From NCBI RefSeq assembly GCF_000633455.1, contig NZ_AYMG01000039.1, positions 1 through 64,000 of the forward strand: a stretch of DNA of 64,000 nt, in the 5' to 3' direction. The translations under genes were made by a program, and so were the position numbers. Positions 1-8,590 of this stretch are shown piece by piece (positions within the stretch are counted from its first letter, which is position 1; each line of letters begins with the position of its first letter). This DNA is from Pedobacter jeongneungensis. GTDB taxonomy: Bacteria; Bacteroidota; Bacteroidia; Sphingobacteriales; Sphingobacteriaceae. A model generated the notes under the pieces. The model was not told the origin of the DNA and ran no database searches. It saw nothing but the letters and a program-made list of their open reading frames with translations.

Positions 1-1836
1 TTTATCAACCCAGGCCACTTTACCGGTAGCATCGGTAACCAGTACCTGGTTGTTTGTACCAGCAGCGATCTTGGTAGTCGTTACATTGGCATCTTTTATT
101 TTTAAAGTGGTAACCGCATCGTTCGCCAGTTTGGCTTCTACAATGCCCAGGTCTTTTACCTTGAAAGGATCGGCTGTGGTACCAGTACCTTCTATGGTAG
201 TTAAATCAGCTACAGAAGCAGCAAGGGCAGTTTTATCAACCCAGGCCACTTTACCGGTAGCATCGGTAACCAGTACCTGGTTGTTTACACCAGCAGCGAT
301 CTTTGCTGTGGTTATAGCGTTATTTTTTATCGTTGCACTAACATCAGTAAGTGTAGCACCTGTTCCTCCGGTAATATCCAAATCACTAGAAGTAAGGTTC
401 TTACCTGTTACAGCACCTGCAGGTAATGCCCCATAGCTAACCGCACCTGTGGCATCGGCCTGGGCAACACGACCCGCAGTACCCACACCAGCAGATAATT
501 TCGAAGCGATTACACTACCGTCGGCTAGTTTTGCACTGGTAACAGCGTTATCGGCCAGTTTAGCGGTTACAATACCAAGATCTTTTACCTTGAAAGGATC
601 AGCAGTTGTTCCAGACCCTTCCAATGTAGTTCCATCAATTACAGTGGCTGAAAGCGCTGTTTTATCTACCCACGCCACTTTGCCGGTAGGATCCGTTACC
701 AGTACTTGGTTATTCGCTCCCGAGGCTAATTGCGTAGTATTTAATTTCCCTCCTAAATTGGACAGATCCAGTTTGCTCTCATCTACATCAATGGTCATCG
801 CTTTTAGCGCTGCCCCGGCATTATTGGTCAGTTTGATTTTATTGCTCGCGGCCGAAACATCGGAACCAGTAATAGCACTCACAGGAACAGATAATGTTTG
901 GCTTTTGCCAGTAGCATCTGTATAAGTAAATTGGTTGGTTGTTGCGTCATATTTTACAACTGAGGTTGCATTGCCGGCAACTTGTTGAAGTACATTTTTA
1001 ACATTCGGATTATTAGCTATATCCTGAAAATTATTCTTTACATCGCCCACTACATCAATGTCTACTTTTGTACCTGCTTCATTGGTATAGGTGTAAACTG
1101 AAGTGGTTGGATTTTTTGTAAGCGTAGTTATGGTTTGCGCTCCTGTAACCTGACTTAAATCAATATTTTGCGTATTGCCCTGGGCGTCTTTATAAGTAAA
1201 AGTTTTATTGGTTGCATCGTAATTTACGTTGCCGCCACTTTGATTGATCAGTTGCGTAAATGCTGCCTTTACCGCATTATCTGCCAGAATATTTTGGATG
1301 TTGCTTTTTACACTTGCAGGCACATTAACAACGGTAACTGTTTTATCCTCACTGGTGTAAGTGTAGGTTCCGTCTCCATTATCTTTTAAAACCGTAACTG
1401 TTTCGGGGGCCGAACTACCTCCATTTCCGGCATACATGGCATAAGGAACACTTAACAATTGCGCTGTTCCTGCTAAATTAAAGTTAATCCCATTATTAGG
1501 ATCTACCTCTACCTTTATATATTTAGAGCCATTTTGCCAGGTTACCCCGGCAATAGTCCCTGTAACGCTCGTAGCACCTGGGCTTCCAATAGCGATGTTA
1601 TACAAACCGAGTGCATTAGTGATTACATTTCGAACTTCCGAATATTGTACCGTACCATCTGATGATCCGTTTAGGATACTAATTCTTAATGATATATTTT
1701 TGTTCGCTAACGGCGTTCCATTTGAATTCCTTGCCGCTCCCTGATAATTGAATTGTTGAGGAGCCTGACCATAGGATTTTAGCGTAAATCCAGTGATTAA
1801 AATGATAAATACCAAGAGTAGTTGTCTCTTTTTCAT
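1..1836 (-). CDS. Secreted repeat-containing stalk/fibre-like protein, C-terminus beyond window
   Basis: The reading frame is open from an ATG at 1836 to the first base of the window (612 codons), so the C-terminus is missing. The N-terminus is a clear signal peptide (MKKRQLLLVFIILITGF...). Next comes a segment beginning QFNYQGAARNSNG that resembles the N-terminal beta-sandwich found in many Bacteroidota fibre proteins. The rest is low-complexity and repetitive: blocks with the flavour KLADNAVTSAKLADGS alternate with NNQVLVTDATGKVAWVDKTAL. The latter is encoded at 1-60, 232-290 and 661-720, the first two nearly identical in DNA with a 77-residue period. Such proteins are usually secreted trimeric stalks with a C-terminal sorting or chaperone domain, but that end is not visible. 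Function is inferred only; a phage-tail-like origin is possible, though no phage genes are adjacent. Confidence 0.8.
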   Translation of the reverse strand, partial: MKKRQLLLVFIILITGFTLKSYGQAPQQFNYQGAARNSNGTPLANKNISLRISILNGSSDGTVQYSEVRNVITNALGLYNIAIGSPGATSVTGTIAGVTWQNGSKYIKVEVDPNNGINFNLAGTAQLLSVPYAMYAGNGGSSAPETVTVLKDNGDGTYTYTSEDKTVTVVNVPASVKSNIQNILADNAVKAAFTQLINQSGGNVNYDATNKTFTYKDAQGNTQNIDLSQVTGAQTITTLTKNPTTSVYTYTNEAGTKVDIDVVGDVKNNFQDIANNPNVKNVLQQVAGNATSVVKYDATTNQFTYTDATGKSQTLSVPVSAITGSDVSAASNKIKLTNNAGAALKAMTIDVDESKLDLSNLGGKLNTTQLASGANNQVLVTDPTGKVAWVDKTALSATVIDGTTLEGSGTTADPFKVKDLGIVTAKLADNAVTSAKLADGSVIASKLSAGVGTAGRVAQADATGAVSYGALPAGAVTGKNLTSSDLDITGGTGATLTDVSATIKNNAITTAKIAAGVNNQVLVTDATGKVAWVDKTALAASVADLTTIEGTGTTADPFKVKDLGIVEAKLANDAVTTLKIKDANVTTTKIAAGTNNQVLVTDATGKVAWVDK

Positions 1837-2560
1837 ATCGATTTGGTAAGTTAGTTATGGTATAAAAGCGTATTATAAATGGTAATAGGTTTTCTATTCA
1901 AGTAAGCTGCTTATTTCTAAAACCTTATGATAACATCACAGGAAAGTCGATGAATTTCATAACACAGCGGTTGTTATTCCATTTCATTTTTAATCCAGTT
2001 TCTCTTCATTCACATCTGATATTTCTATTTAATAAATTCGCAATCACTATTTTAAAATGATTTAAGATGTATAAAATAATATCAGTTATTTATCGTTGAT
2101 ACATAGGGTAAGTCAAAACTAAAGAAAGTATCTTTCCACAGAAATGAAGAATAGCCGAATAGGCACAAACGCTCGGTGGGTAAGGCATTTTTGTCTATGA
2201 ATAAAAAATGACCAAATATTTTATTCTTCTGATCCTGATGCGTTTTAAATATCTTTTGTAATTGTAAACAGTCAGGCAGCATTTGATTGGCCTATTAAGC
2301 ATTACGCAAAATTGCGTTAATGGTTTGAACCGTTAAATTTCCTTCACCAAAATAAAAATCAGGATAATAAAACCATTATTGACAGACTGTAAAAAGTTGC
2401 CTGATGTTAATATCTGAAATCATTTTATAAGTGGAAATCGTTATTATCGTTTTGCTGATAAGGGCATAATGTGAGCGTTTGGATTATAAATTCAAACATT
2501 TTGATTTGTTGCTAACTAAACAAATACGCTCAATGTGGAACAAATTGGGATAGACCAAAT
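1837..2560. other. Gene-poor intergenic stretch
   Basis: A+T-rich DNA between the stalk-protein gene and the tRNA. I see no convincing gene. The only structured element is around 2303-2340, where ACGCAA-AA-TTGCGT and an imperfect TTAA-GGTT/AACC-TTAA palindrome sit side by side; they could be a binding site, but no nearby regulator points to one. Confidence 0.5.
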
Positions 2561-2593
2561 AAAAAAAGGCCTTTAGCATAACTAAAGACCTTT
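2561..2593 (-). terminator. Intrinsic terminator of tRNA-Arg
   Basis: Read on the minus strand, just past the tRNA 3' end, AAAGGTCTTTAG and CTAAAGGCCTTT form a 12-bp stem (one G-U) with a 5-base loop, followed directly by a run of T. This is a standard rho-independent terminator for the tRNA transcript. Confidence 0.75.
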
Positions 2594-2598
2594 AAATG

Positions 2599-2672
2599 TA
2601 CCCCGGAAGGGACTCGAACCCCTGACCCTCGGTTTAGAAAACCGACGCTCTATCCAGCTGAGCTACCGAGGC
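2599..2672 (-). tRNA. tRNA-Arg (anticodon UCU)
   Basis: The minus strand folds into a cloverleaf: acceptor GCCTCGG pairs with CCGGGGT (first pair G-U), the D-arm is GCTC...GAGC, the anticodon stem TCGGT/ACCGA encloses loop TTTCTAA, giving anticodon TCT, and the T-arm is AGGGG-TTCGAGT-CCCTT. The discriminator base is A and CCA is not encoded, as is common in this phylum. It reads AGA/AGG arginine codons. It is a single gene, not part of a cluster, with a terminator immediately downstream. Confidence 0.93.
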
Positions 2673-2889
2673 TCATTTTTTAATGAGCTGCAAATATAGA
2701 AGTTCTATTTAATATGTAAAAATATATTTTAAACTATTTAGAGGCTGCTTTTGGCATTTCAAATAAGTATTTAAGAACGAAGCAATTAAAATTAGTTTTA
2801 CGGAAAATAATTCATAAAAAAAATGATATTTCGACTCCCATTCTTCACTTTTAAGTATCAATTAGGCACAAAAAACGCATAAATTTAGC

Positions 2890-3123
2890 TTAAGCGTCTT
2901 CGCCGTTCCAGATATCATCATCGGCATGGCTGATTTCATCATGACTGGCAGTTGTACTTTTTAACTCATCATGGTGATAATTTCTTTCAGGATTTTCTGG
3001 CAATGCATTGTCATGTTCTAACGGTGCTTTCCTTAAATGTTCAGGCTTTTTAACCTCTGGTAAATCATCGTGTATAACAGAAGGCGTTAAGATCTTCTTT
3101 TGGGGATAATTGCTATTTTCCAT
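2890..3123 (-). CDS. Small acidic, histidine-containing hypothetical protein (77 aa)
   Basis: I do not recognise this protein. From the ATG at 3123 it is 77 residues, highly charged, with many Asp/Glu, about seven His and several prolines, and ends DDDIWNGEDA. It has no signal peptide and no membrane segment and is probably largely unstructured. A TTG six codons upstream would extend it (MSPLEI...), but the ATG is the better start. It stands alone between a tRNA and a repeat-rich region, so context says nothing about function. Composition is typical of a translated small soluble protein rather than a random frame. Confidence 0.55.
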   Translation of the reverse strand: MENSNYPQKKILTPSVIHDDLPEVKKPEHLRKAPLEHDNALPENPERNYHHDELKSTTASHDEISHADDDIWNGEDA

Positions 3124-3230
3124 AATTTCAAGAGGGCTCAAATTTTAAGCCATAAATCAAAGGTAGGTTAAAATTATGGCTTAAACGGTTTAAAATGGAA
3201 TGTTGTAGTAGAATTTAAGTAGAGAAAAAA

Positions 3231-3253
3231 CCTTCGACTACGCTTAGAACAAC
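3231..3253. repeat. Degenerate copy of the CTTCGACTACGCTCAGG repeat
   Basis: CCTTCGACTACGCTTAGAAC at this position is a decayed copy of the repeat that is better preserved at 3410 and 3619. Confidence 0.55.
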
Positions 3254-3284
3254 AAAATGAGGGAGGAATTGCAATTAGATTTCC

Positions 3285-3358
3285 CGTATTTCTGTGAATC
3301 TGTGGCTAAAAAATGTGCACAAGTAAACAGCTGTGTTTATCTGTGCGCATCTGTGGTA
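3285..3358. repeat. About 75-bp dispersed direct repeat, copy 1
   Basis: The stretch running from TTTCTGTGAATC to CTGTGCGCATCTGTGG recurs at 3541-3616 with the same order of blocks and roughly 85 percent identity by eye. Its opening part also resembles the TTTCTGTGTCTCCGTGGC stretch near 16262. It has no coding capacity. Confidence 0.7.
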
Positions 3359-3376
3359 AATTTACGCTAGAAAGAT

Positions 3377-3433
3377 CCTGAAACAAGTTCAGAATGACGA
3401 CACTACGATCCTTCGACTACGCTCAGGATGACA
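3377..3433. repeat. Paired intergenic repeat elements
   Basis: Two elements sit side by side: CCTGAAACAAGTTCAGAATG (3377-3396), which is an imperfect palindrome around CTGAA/TTCAG, and CCTTCGACTACGCTCAGG followed by ATGAC (3410-3433). The second recurs at 3619-3642. The AACAAGTTCAG part recurs near 40310. These are typical short dispersed intergenic elements of Bacteroidota genomes. Confidence 0.6.
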
Positions 3434-3540
3434 ATACGATTGGAGTTATGTAGCTTGGATTTAACTACAGAGATCACTAAGACAAGGCACAAAGAGAACC
3501 AGAGAAACTTAGACTTGTAATGAGACATGAGATAAATTCT

Positions 3541-3616
3541 CCGTGTTTCTGTGAATCCGTGGCAAAAAAAGATACGCACAAATAAACAATTGTGTTTATC
3601 TGTGCGCATCTGTGGT
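3541..3616. repeat. About 75-bp dispersed direct repeat, copy 2
   Basis: Second copy of the unit at 3285-3358, beginning with CCGTGTTTCTGTGAATCCGT and ending CTGTGCGCATCTGTGG. It is followed at once by another CCTTCGACTACGCTCAGG element (3619-3642). The whole stretch 3124-3688 has no convincing gene; it separates the end of the PUL operon from the small gene at 2890. Confidence 0.7.
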
Positions 3617-3688
3617 GTCCTTCGACTACGCTCAGGGTGACAAAACGAGTGGGGAAGGAACGCAAATATGTTCCTCCAGGAACTGTGT

Positions 3689-4852
3689 TTAGTAATTACC
3701 AGTTACTCCGATTTCTAAACCTCTTAATTCGGCTAAACCGCGTAACCTGCCAATGGCCGAATAACCCGGATTAGTTACTTTCGCCAAATCATCAAGCATC
3801 TGATGACCATGATCTGGACGGAATGGAATCGATTTATCGCGTAAAGCGTTCTCTTCAGTCAAGGCTTTCATGATTTCGTACATATTTACGTCGCCACCCA
3901 AATGATCAGCTTCGTAGAAACTGCCATCTTCATCTTTTTTTACATTACGTAAGTGTGCAAAATAAACGCGCTCTTTAACTGCATTAAAGATCTCTAAGGC
4001 ATTATTGTCCATACCTGCACCAAGTGAACCCGTACAGAAACAAATGCCGTTAAAAGCCTGGTCTACTTCTTTAATAATGTAGTTGAAATCTTCCAGAGTA
4101 CTTGCAATTCGGGGTAAACCCAAAATGGCATAAGGAGGATCATCAGGGTGGATGGTCATTTTAATGCCTTCTTCAGTACATACTTCAGCAATTGAAGACA
4201 GAAAATACTTTAAGTTTTCTTTCAGGCCCTGTGTACCAATGGCTTTGTATTCGTTAATACTGGCACGTAAGGTTTCCAGTTCGATTTCTTTTTCGTTCGG
4301 GATGCCCATCAGCACATTGATACGCAGATCAACCAGATCCTGCTCAGATAAAGTAGCATGTTTATCTTTTGCTCTTTGTAAAATCGATTCAGCATAATCA
4401 GCTTCTGCACCTTCCCTTTTAAGAATATAGATATCAAAAATGGCCAGATCAATCCAGTTAAAATAAAGGGCTTTTGATCCGTCTGTCATTTCGAGATCCA
4501 GTTGCGTACGTGTCCAGTCGAGTACCGGCATAAAATTATAGCATACAATCTTAATTCCACAGGCCGACAGGTTACGCAAAGAGGTTTTATAATTCTCGAT
4601 ATATTGATCAACATCTGCCCTACGTGTTTTAATTGCCTCGTGTACAGGCACACTCTCCACAACAGACCAGGTTAATCCTGATGCCTCAATAATGGCTTTT
4701 CTTTGTTTAATATCTTCCAAAGGCCAAACTTCGCCATGCGGAATATGGTGCAAAGCGGTTACAATACCTGTAGCACCGGCCTGTTTAACATCTTGTAGGC
4801 TCACCGGATCGTTTGGCCCATACCAACGCCAGGTTTGTTCTAACTTCTTCAT
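3689..4852 (-). CDS. uxuA: D-mannonate dehydratase
   Basis: Converts D-mannonate to 2-keto-3-deoxy-D-gluconate (EC 4.2.1.8) in the cytoplasm, the last hexuronate-specific step before KDG kinase. At 387 residues it has the usual family length. Family landmarks are visible: TWRWYGPNDPVSL near the N-terminus, CYNFMPVLDWTRT, IHPDDPP, the metal-site stretch CFCTGSLGAG, HLRNVK, and PFRPDHGHQML near the C-terminus. It is the last gene of the PUL, 60 bp after the SDR gene; that gap contains a 16-bp tandem duplication (4856-4889). Its partner steps, glucuronate isomerase and KDG kinase/aldolase, are not in this window. Start is the ATG at 4852. Confidence 0.96.
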   Translation of the reverse strand: MKKLEQTWRWYGPNDPVSLQDVKQAGATGIVTALHHIPHGEVWPLEDIKQRKAIIEASGLTWSVVESVPVHEAIKTRRADVDQYIENYKTSLRNLSACGIKIVCYNFMPVLDWTRTQLDLEMTDGSKALYFNWIDLAIFDIYILKREGAEADYAESILQRAKDKHATLSEQDLVDLRINVLMGIPNEKEIELETLRASINEYKAIGTQGLKENLKYFLSSIAEVCTEEGIKMTIHPDDPPYAILGLPRIASTLEDFNYIIKEVDQAFNGICFCTGSLGAGMDNNALEIFNAVKERVYFAHLRNVKKDEDGSFYEADHLGGDVNMYEIMKALTEENALRDKSIPFRPDHGHQMLDDLAKVTNPGYSAIGRLRGLAELRGLEIGVTGNY

Positions 4853-4912
4853 AAATATGATTACACTGATTTATATGATTACACTGATTGAGTTGCACAA
4901 AGTAATTTCTGG

Positions 4913-5737
4913 TTATACCCCGGAAAATGCAGTAAATCCACCATCTACTTTAATATTTTCGCCGTTTACAAATTTAGAGGCATCGCTTAGCAAATATACC
5001 AATGCACCGATTAACTCTTCAGGAGCGCCGAAACGTTTAAATGGTGTTTTATAAATAATGGCCTGCCCTCTTGCGGTTAAGCTACCATCTGCATTGGTGA
5101 GCAAAGCCCTGTTTTGGTTGGTGATAAAAAAGCCTGGAACAATTGAGTTGATCCTGATTTTATCCTGATAGCGGTTTGCCAGCTCTACCGACATCCATTT
5201 GGTATAACAATCTATTGAAGTTTTAGCCAATGAATAACCCAATACGCGGGTAATGGCCTGGTTAGCCGAAACCGATGAAATATTCACGATACTTCCTCCA
5301 TTTTTCGCGATTTCTTTACCAAAAATCTGCGTAGGCAAAATAGTTCCAAATAAATTGAGGTCAAATGCCTGTTTCAGGGCTGGAATATTAAGGTCAAAAA
5401 TGTCACTTCCAGGCTGGATAACGGCTTCAGCCACATTTCCACCTGCTGCGTTCACCAGGGCATCTATACGGCCAAATTCTTTGATAATGGTTTCGTTGGC
5501 AGTAAGCAGATTCTGCTCATCCAATACATCAGCAATAATATAAATGGCTTTTCCGCCCGCATTGGTTACATCAGCAACCCTTTGCTTTGCAGCCTCTTCA
5601 TTTCTTCCTATCACAACGATTACAGCACCAGCGGCACATAATCCATTTACAAAAGCCTCACCTAAAACACCTGTAGCACCGGTTACTACTACAACTTTAT
5701 CTTTTAGCGAAAACAGGCCCTCTATTTCTTTTATCAT
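4913..5737 (-). CDS. SDR-family D-mannonate oxidoreductase (fructuronate reductase)
   Basis: A 274-residue short-chain dehydrogenase. The Rossmann motif VVTGATGVLG is near residue 20, then NAAG, the catalytic Ser in NISSVSA, and the YSLAK catalytic Tyr/Lys pair. The C-terminus VNGENIKVDGGFTAF is the classical SDR ending. SDRs of this type next to uxuA act as D-mannonate oxidoreductase, interconverting fructuronate and mannonate with NAD(P)H; they replace the unrelated long-chain UxuB of enterobacteria. That specificity rests on adjacency to uxuA and on the family's habit, since another keto-sugar acid would look the same. It lies between the GH30 gene (21 bp upstream) and uxuA in the same transcription unit. 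Confidence 0.85.
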   Translation of the reverse strand: MIKEIEGLFSLKDKVVVVTGATGVLGEAFVNGLCAAGAVIVVIGRNEEAAKQRVADVTNAGGKAIYIIADVLDEQNLLTANETIIKEFGRIDALVNAAGGNVAEAVIQPGSDIFDLNIPALKQAFDLNLFGTILPTQIFGKEIAKNGGSIVNISSVSANQAITRVLGYSLAKTSIDCYTKWMSVELANRYQDKIRINSIVPGFFITNQNRALLTNADGSLTARGQAIIYKTPFKRFGAPEELIGALVYLLSDASKFVNGENIKVDGGFTAFSGV

Positions 5738-5758
5738 TTTGTTTAGTTTCTTTTTGGG

Positions 5759-7225
5759 TTATTCTACTACTAATGTGGTTATAGAGTGTGGCAAACTGGT
5801 TGTTGTTGCAGCCTCACCCTTAATCCATAAACTATATTTTAATTTATCGTCTGATTGATTCATCACCACTACCACCAATTTGCCATCGGTATTTAAGAAG
5901 GCTGTTGATTGCAGTTTATCGCGACTAGATGCAGCACCAATCCTCTTTGCACCCGGACGGATGAATTTTGAGAAATGGCCCATGTAGTAATAAGCATTGG
6001 TATAAACCAGTTTATCGTTTTTGGTATCGGCATGTACCGGGGCAAAACAGAAATTGCCTACGTGGTTTGGTCCGCCTTTTTCATCTAAAAGAATGTTCCA
6101 ATCAGTCCAGGCTGCTGTTCCGGCGTTAAAATCGTTGATCATTGAATCACCATAACGCTCGCCCAAAGTCCAGTCGTCTAATTTATTTACATCGTATTTT
6201 TCTTTACAACCTTCGGTAAAGATCAGGGCTTTATCCGGATAAGCTTCGTGTGTTTGTTTTACGTTACCAAACTGCATACCGCTACCGGTCCATGTTTCGT
6301 ACCAGTGGAAACCAATACCCCAAACATATTTGGCTGCATCTTTATCATTTAAGATGGTGCTTGCCCTCTGGAAAATCTGATCGCGGTTATGATCCCAGGC
6401 AATCAGTTTTTTGGAGGCCAGGCCTGATTTCTGTAAAGTTGGGCCTAAGAAATTTTTGATAAAATCTCGCTCTTCTTCAGCAGTAAAAACGCAAGATTCC
6501 CATTTTTGCTTCGCCATAGGTTCGTTCTGCACGGTTAAACCCCAGATCGGAATACCCATGGCCTCGTAAGTTTTGATAAATTTCACATAGTGATTTGCCC
6601 AGCTCTGACGGAAGGCAGGCAATAAATGACCGCCCTGAACCAAGCTGTTATTATCTTTCATCCATGCCGGTGGCGACCAAGGGCTCACAAACAAAGGCAG
6701 TTTTCCACCTGAAGCGGCAATGGCCTGTTTGATCAAAGGAATTTTAAATTCCTGATCGTGCGCTACGCTAAATGTTTTAAGGTCTTTATCGTTATCCTGA
6801 ACATAGGTGTAACTTCCGCTCGAGAAATCGCAGCTTGCAATATTGGTACGGGCTAAAGTGTAACCAATACCTTTATCGGGACTGTAGTAAGCAGTTAAAA
6901 GTTCCTGCTGGTTCTTTTTAGAAAGTTTTGCAAAGGTCTCGGCAGAAGCATCGGTTAAAGCACCACCTATACCCACCAAAGTTTGATATTTAATGGTCGG
7001 ATCTACAAAAATACAAGGCTCTGTTTCAAAAGGTTGTTTATTCTCAACGAAATTTAAGGTTTCGGTTTTGCTGATGCGATAGTCTGATTTTTCTGCGGTA
7101 GTGTAAACCGTTACTTTTTTATTGGCAATGGTATAGGCTTGTACGGGTTTAGCCGCTTTTTTGTTCTGTGCAGCTGCAGTAAATGCAGTTGCCAGAACCA
7201 ATAGGATACTCAGATTTTGTTTCAT
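5759..7225 (-). CDS. Glycoside hydrolase family 30 (beta-glycosidase), secreted
   Basis: A 488-residue exported enzyme: signal peptide MKQNLSILLVLATAFTAAAQ, then a (beta/alpha)8 barrel with a flanking beta-sandwich. The acid/base Glu is in LTVQNEPMA (about residue 235) and the nucleophile Glu in LIFTEGC (about 338); FVSPWSPPAWMK and GIGFHWYETW are also family features. This form resembles the GH30 glucosylceramidase/beta-1,6-glucanase side rather than the GH30_8 glucuronoxylanases, which have a different architecture. Probable role: cleaving beta-glucosyl (or related) linkages in the periplasm. A GTG nine codons upstream is possible, but the ATG at 7225 places the signal peptide correctly. 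In operon between GH88 and the SDR gene. Confidence 0.9.
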   Translation of the reverse strand: MKQNLSILLVLATAFTAAAQNKKAAKPVQAYTIANKKVTVYTTAEKSDYRISKTETLNFVENKQPFETEPCIFVDPTIKYQTLVGIGGALTDASAETFAKLSKKNQQELLTAYYSPDKGIGYTLARTNIASCDFSSGSYTYVQDNDKDLKTFSVAHDQEFKIPLIKQAIAASGGKLPLFVSPWSPPAWMKDNNSLVQGGHLLPAFRQSWANHYVKFIKTYEAMGIPIWGLTVQNEPMAKQKWESCVFTAEEERDFIKNFLGPTLQKSGLASKKLIAWDHNRDQIFQRASTILNDKDAAKYVWGIGFHWYETWTGSGMQFGNVKQTHEAYPDKALIFTEGCKEKYDVNKLDDWTLGERYGDSMINDFNAGTAAWTDWNILLDEKGGPNHVGNFCFAPVHADTKNDKLVYTNAYYYMGHFSKFIRPGAKRIGAASSRDKLQSTAFLNTDGKLVVVVMNQSDDKLKYSLWIKGEAATTTSLPHSITTLVVE

Positions 7226-7413
7226 TACAATGTATTTATTTAATTTCGTCACCTAAGTGGCGTTTTGCTATTAACAGCGGCCCAATTTCCGAATAAATCA
7301 ATCATTTGCGCCATAAAATTTCAAATTTAACAGATCAAATTTTACCTGTTTTTAGATCCTCCTGCATAACCTTTTATCAATTAAGGAAATACGGCGTTCG
7401 CGATCTGAAATTT

Positions 7414-8589
7414 TTATTTTTTGCTTCTCAACAAAGCTTCCAGGTAATAATAATCTGCATAATTGATTGGCACGTCAATCTCCGATTTAGCCGGACGGTG
7501 CCCAGTGCTATGCTCTAAGATAAAACCATAATTTGCACCTAATTTACTTGTGTATTTTGTACTTAAAGAATATAAAATTTTATCGGCAGCTGCTTTATAT
7601 TTTTTACTGTTAGCGGTGCTGTATTTTGCCAATTCGTAAAGTGCAGAGGCAGTAATGGAAGCGGCAGAGGCATCACGGGAAACATCCGGAATTTTAGGAT
7701 CGTTATAATCCCAATACGGAATACCATCAGCTGGGGTTATTTTACTGTTTAAAATAAAACCGGCAACACCATCAGCCTGAGCTAAATATGCTTTATTTTT
7801 GGTTTCGCGGTAACACATGGTATAACCATATAAGGCCCAGGCCTGTCCGCGTGCCCAGGCTGATTCGTTCGCATAACCCTGTGCAGTCACTTTCTGACGT
7901 ACATTACCAGTCAAAGTATCATAATCGATCACATGATAAGAGCTAAAATCAGGTCTGAAATGGTTTTTCATGGTTGTATTGGCATGTTTTACCGCAATTT
8001 TATAAAAAGATGAATCACCGGTTAGTTTTGTGGCTTCAAATAACAATTCTAGGTTCATCATATTGTCGATAATTACCGGATATTTCCATTTATCACCGTT
8101 ATGGTCCCACGATTTGATTACGCCTGCAGTTGCATTAAACCTGGTAGACAATGATTTTGCCGCCTGGATAATTACCGCTTTATAAGCCGGATCGTTGGTT
8201 AAACGGTACCCATTACCGAACGGGCAATAGATCATGAATCCCAGATCGTGTGTTCCTTTGTTAAATTGTTCCTTTTTGATGTCTTCTGTATATTTTTTCG
8301 CCAGCTCCAGCCATTTTTTATCTTTCGTATATTGATAGAAATACCAGAGTTCTGCCGGGAAGAATCCACTGGTCCAATCTTTGGAGATCACCATTTTAAA
8401 CTGGCCGTTTTCCACCGTACGCGGAGAAACCAGATTTGGTTTAATTTTTCTGGCCGAATCTACATTTTTGATCAATACATCAGTTTGTTTGGCGGCCGAT
8501 GCAAAGGCCTTTGCTACATTTACTTGCTGTGCTTTTACAACACTGAAAGACAACATGCTTAATGCCGTTATGGTTAGTTTTATGTTCAT
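7414..8589 (-). CDS. GH88 unsaturated glucuronyl hydrolase, exported
   Basis: A 391-residue protein with a signal peptide (MNIKLTITALSMLSFSVVKAQ) and the alpha/alpha-barrel signature of GH88: HDLGFM with Asp at about 115 and DNMMNLELL with Asp at about 175, the two acidic residues used in the hydration-type mechanism, plus NESAWARGQAWALYGY and YADYYYLEALLR near the end. The enzyme removes the 4,5-unsaturated uronate that a polysaccharide lyase leaves at the non-reducing end. The gene directly upstream encodes a candidate lyase and the two genes are one base apart, strongly suggesting that they work in sequence. The product, an unsaturated glucuronate, normally enters the DKI/KduI-KduD route, which is not encoded here. 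Confidence 0.93.
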   Translation of the reverse strand: MNIKLTITALSMLSFSVVKAQQVNVAKAFASAAKQTDVLIKNVDSARKIKPNLVSPRTVENGQFKMVISKDWTSGFFPAELWYFYQYTKDKKWLELAKKYTEDIKKEQFNKGTHDLGFMIYCPFGNGYRLTNDPAYKAVIIQAAKSLSTRFNATAGVIKSWDHNGDKWKYPVIIDNMMNLELLFEATKLTGDSSFYKIAVKHANTTMKNHFRPDFSSYHVIDYDTLTGNVRQKVTAQGYANESAWARGQAWALYGYTMCYRETKNKAYLAQADGVAGFILNSKITPADGIPYWDYNDPKIPDVSRDASAASITASALYELAKYSTANSKKYKAAADKILYSLSTKYTSKLGANYGFILEHSTGHRPAKSEIDVPINYADYYYLEALLRSKK

Positions 8590-8590
8590 G

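Noticed and set aside
1..1836. Prophage tail-fibre region
   Set aside because: The protein is fibre-like but has a Sec signal peptide, and no phage structural, integrase or lysis gene is nearby.
2082..2282. 66-codon ATG-started frame on the minus strand
   Set aside because: Isolated in A+T-rich DNA, no recognisable motif, no promoter box or neighbour; composition looks random.
3403..3774. Several short overlapping frames on both strands
   Set aside because: They run through the dispersed repeats and encode repeat-derived peptides such as LSVVEG; not genes.
7226..7252. GTG start extending the GH30 protein by nine residues
   Set aside because: The ATG at 7225 starts a proper signal peptide; similar TTG/GTG extensions at 32208, 35575, 37646, 37317 and 55141 were rejected for the same kind of reason.
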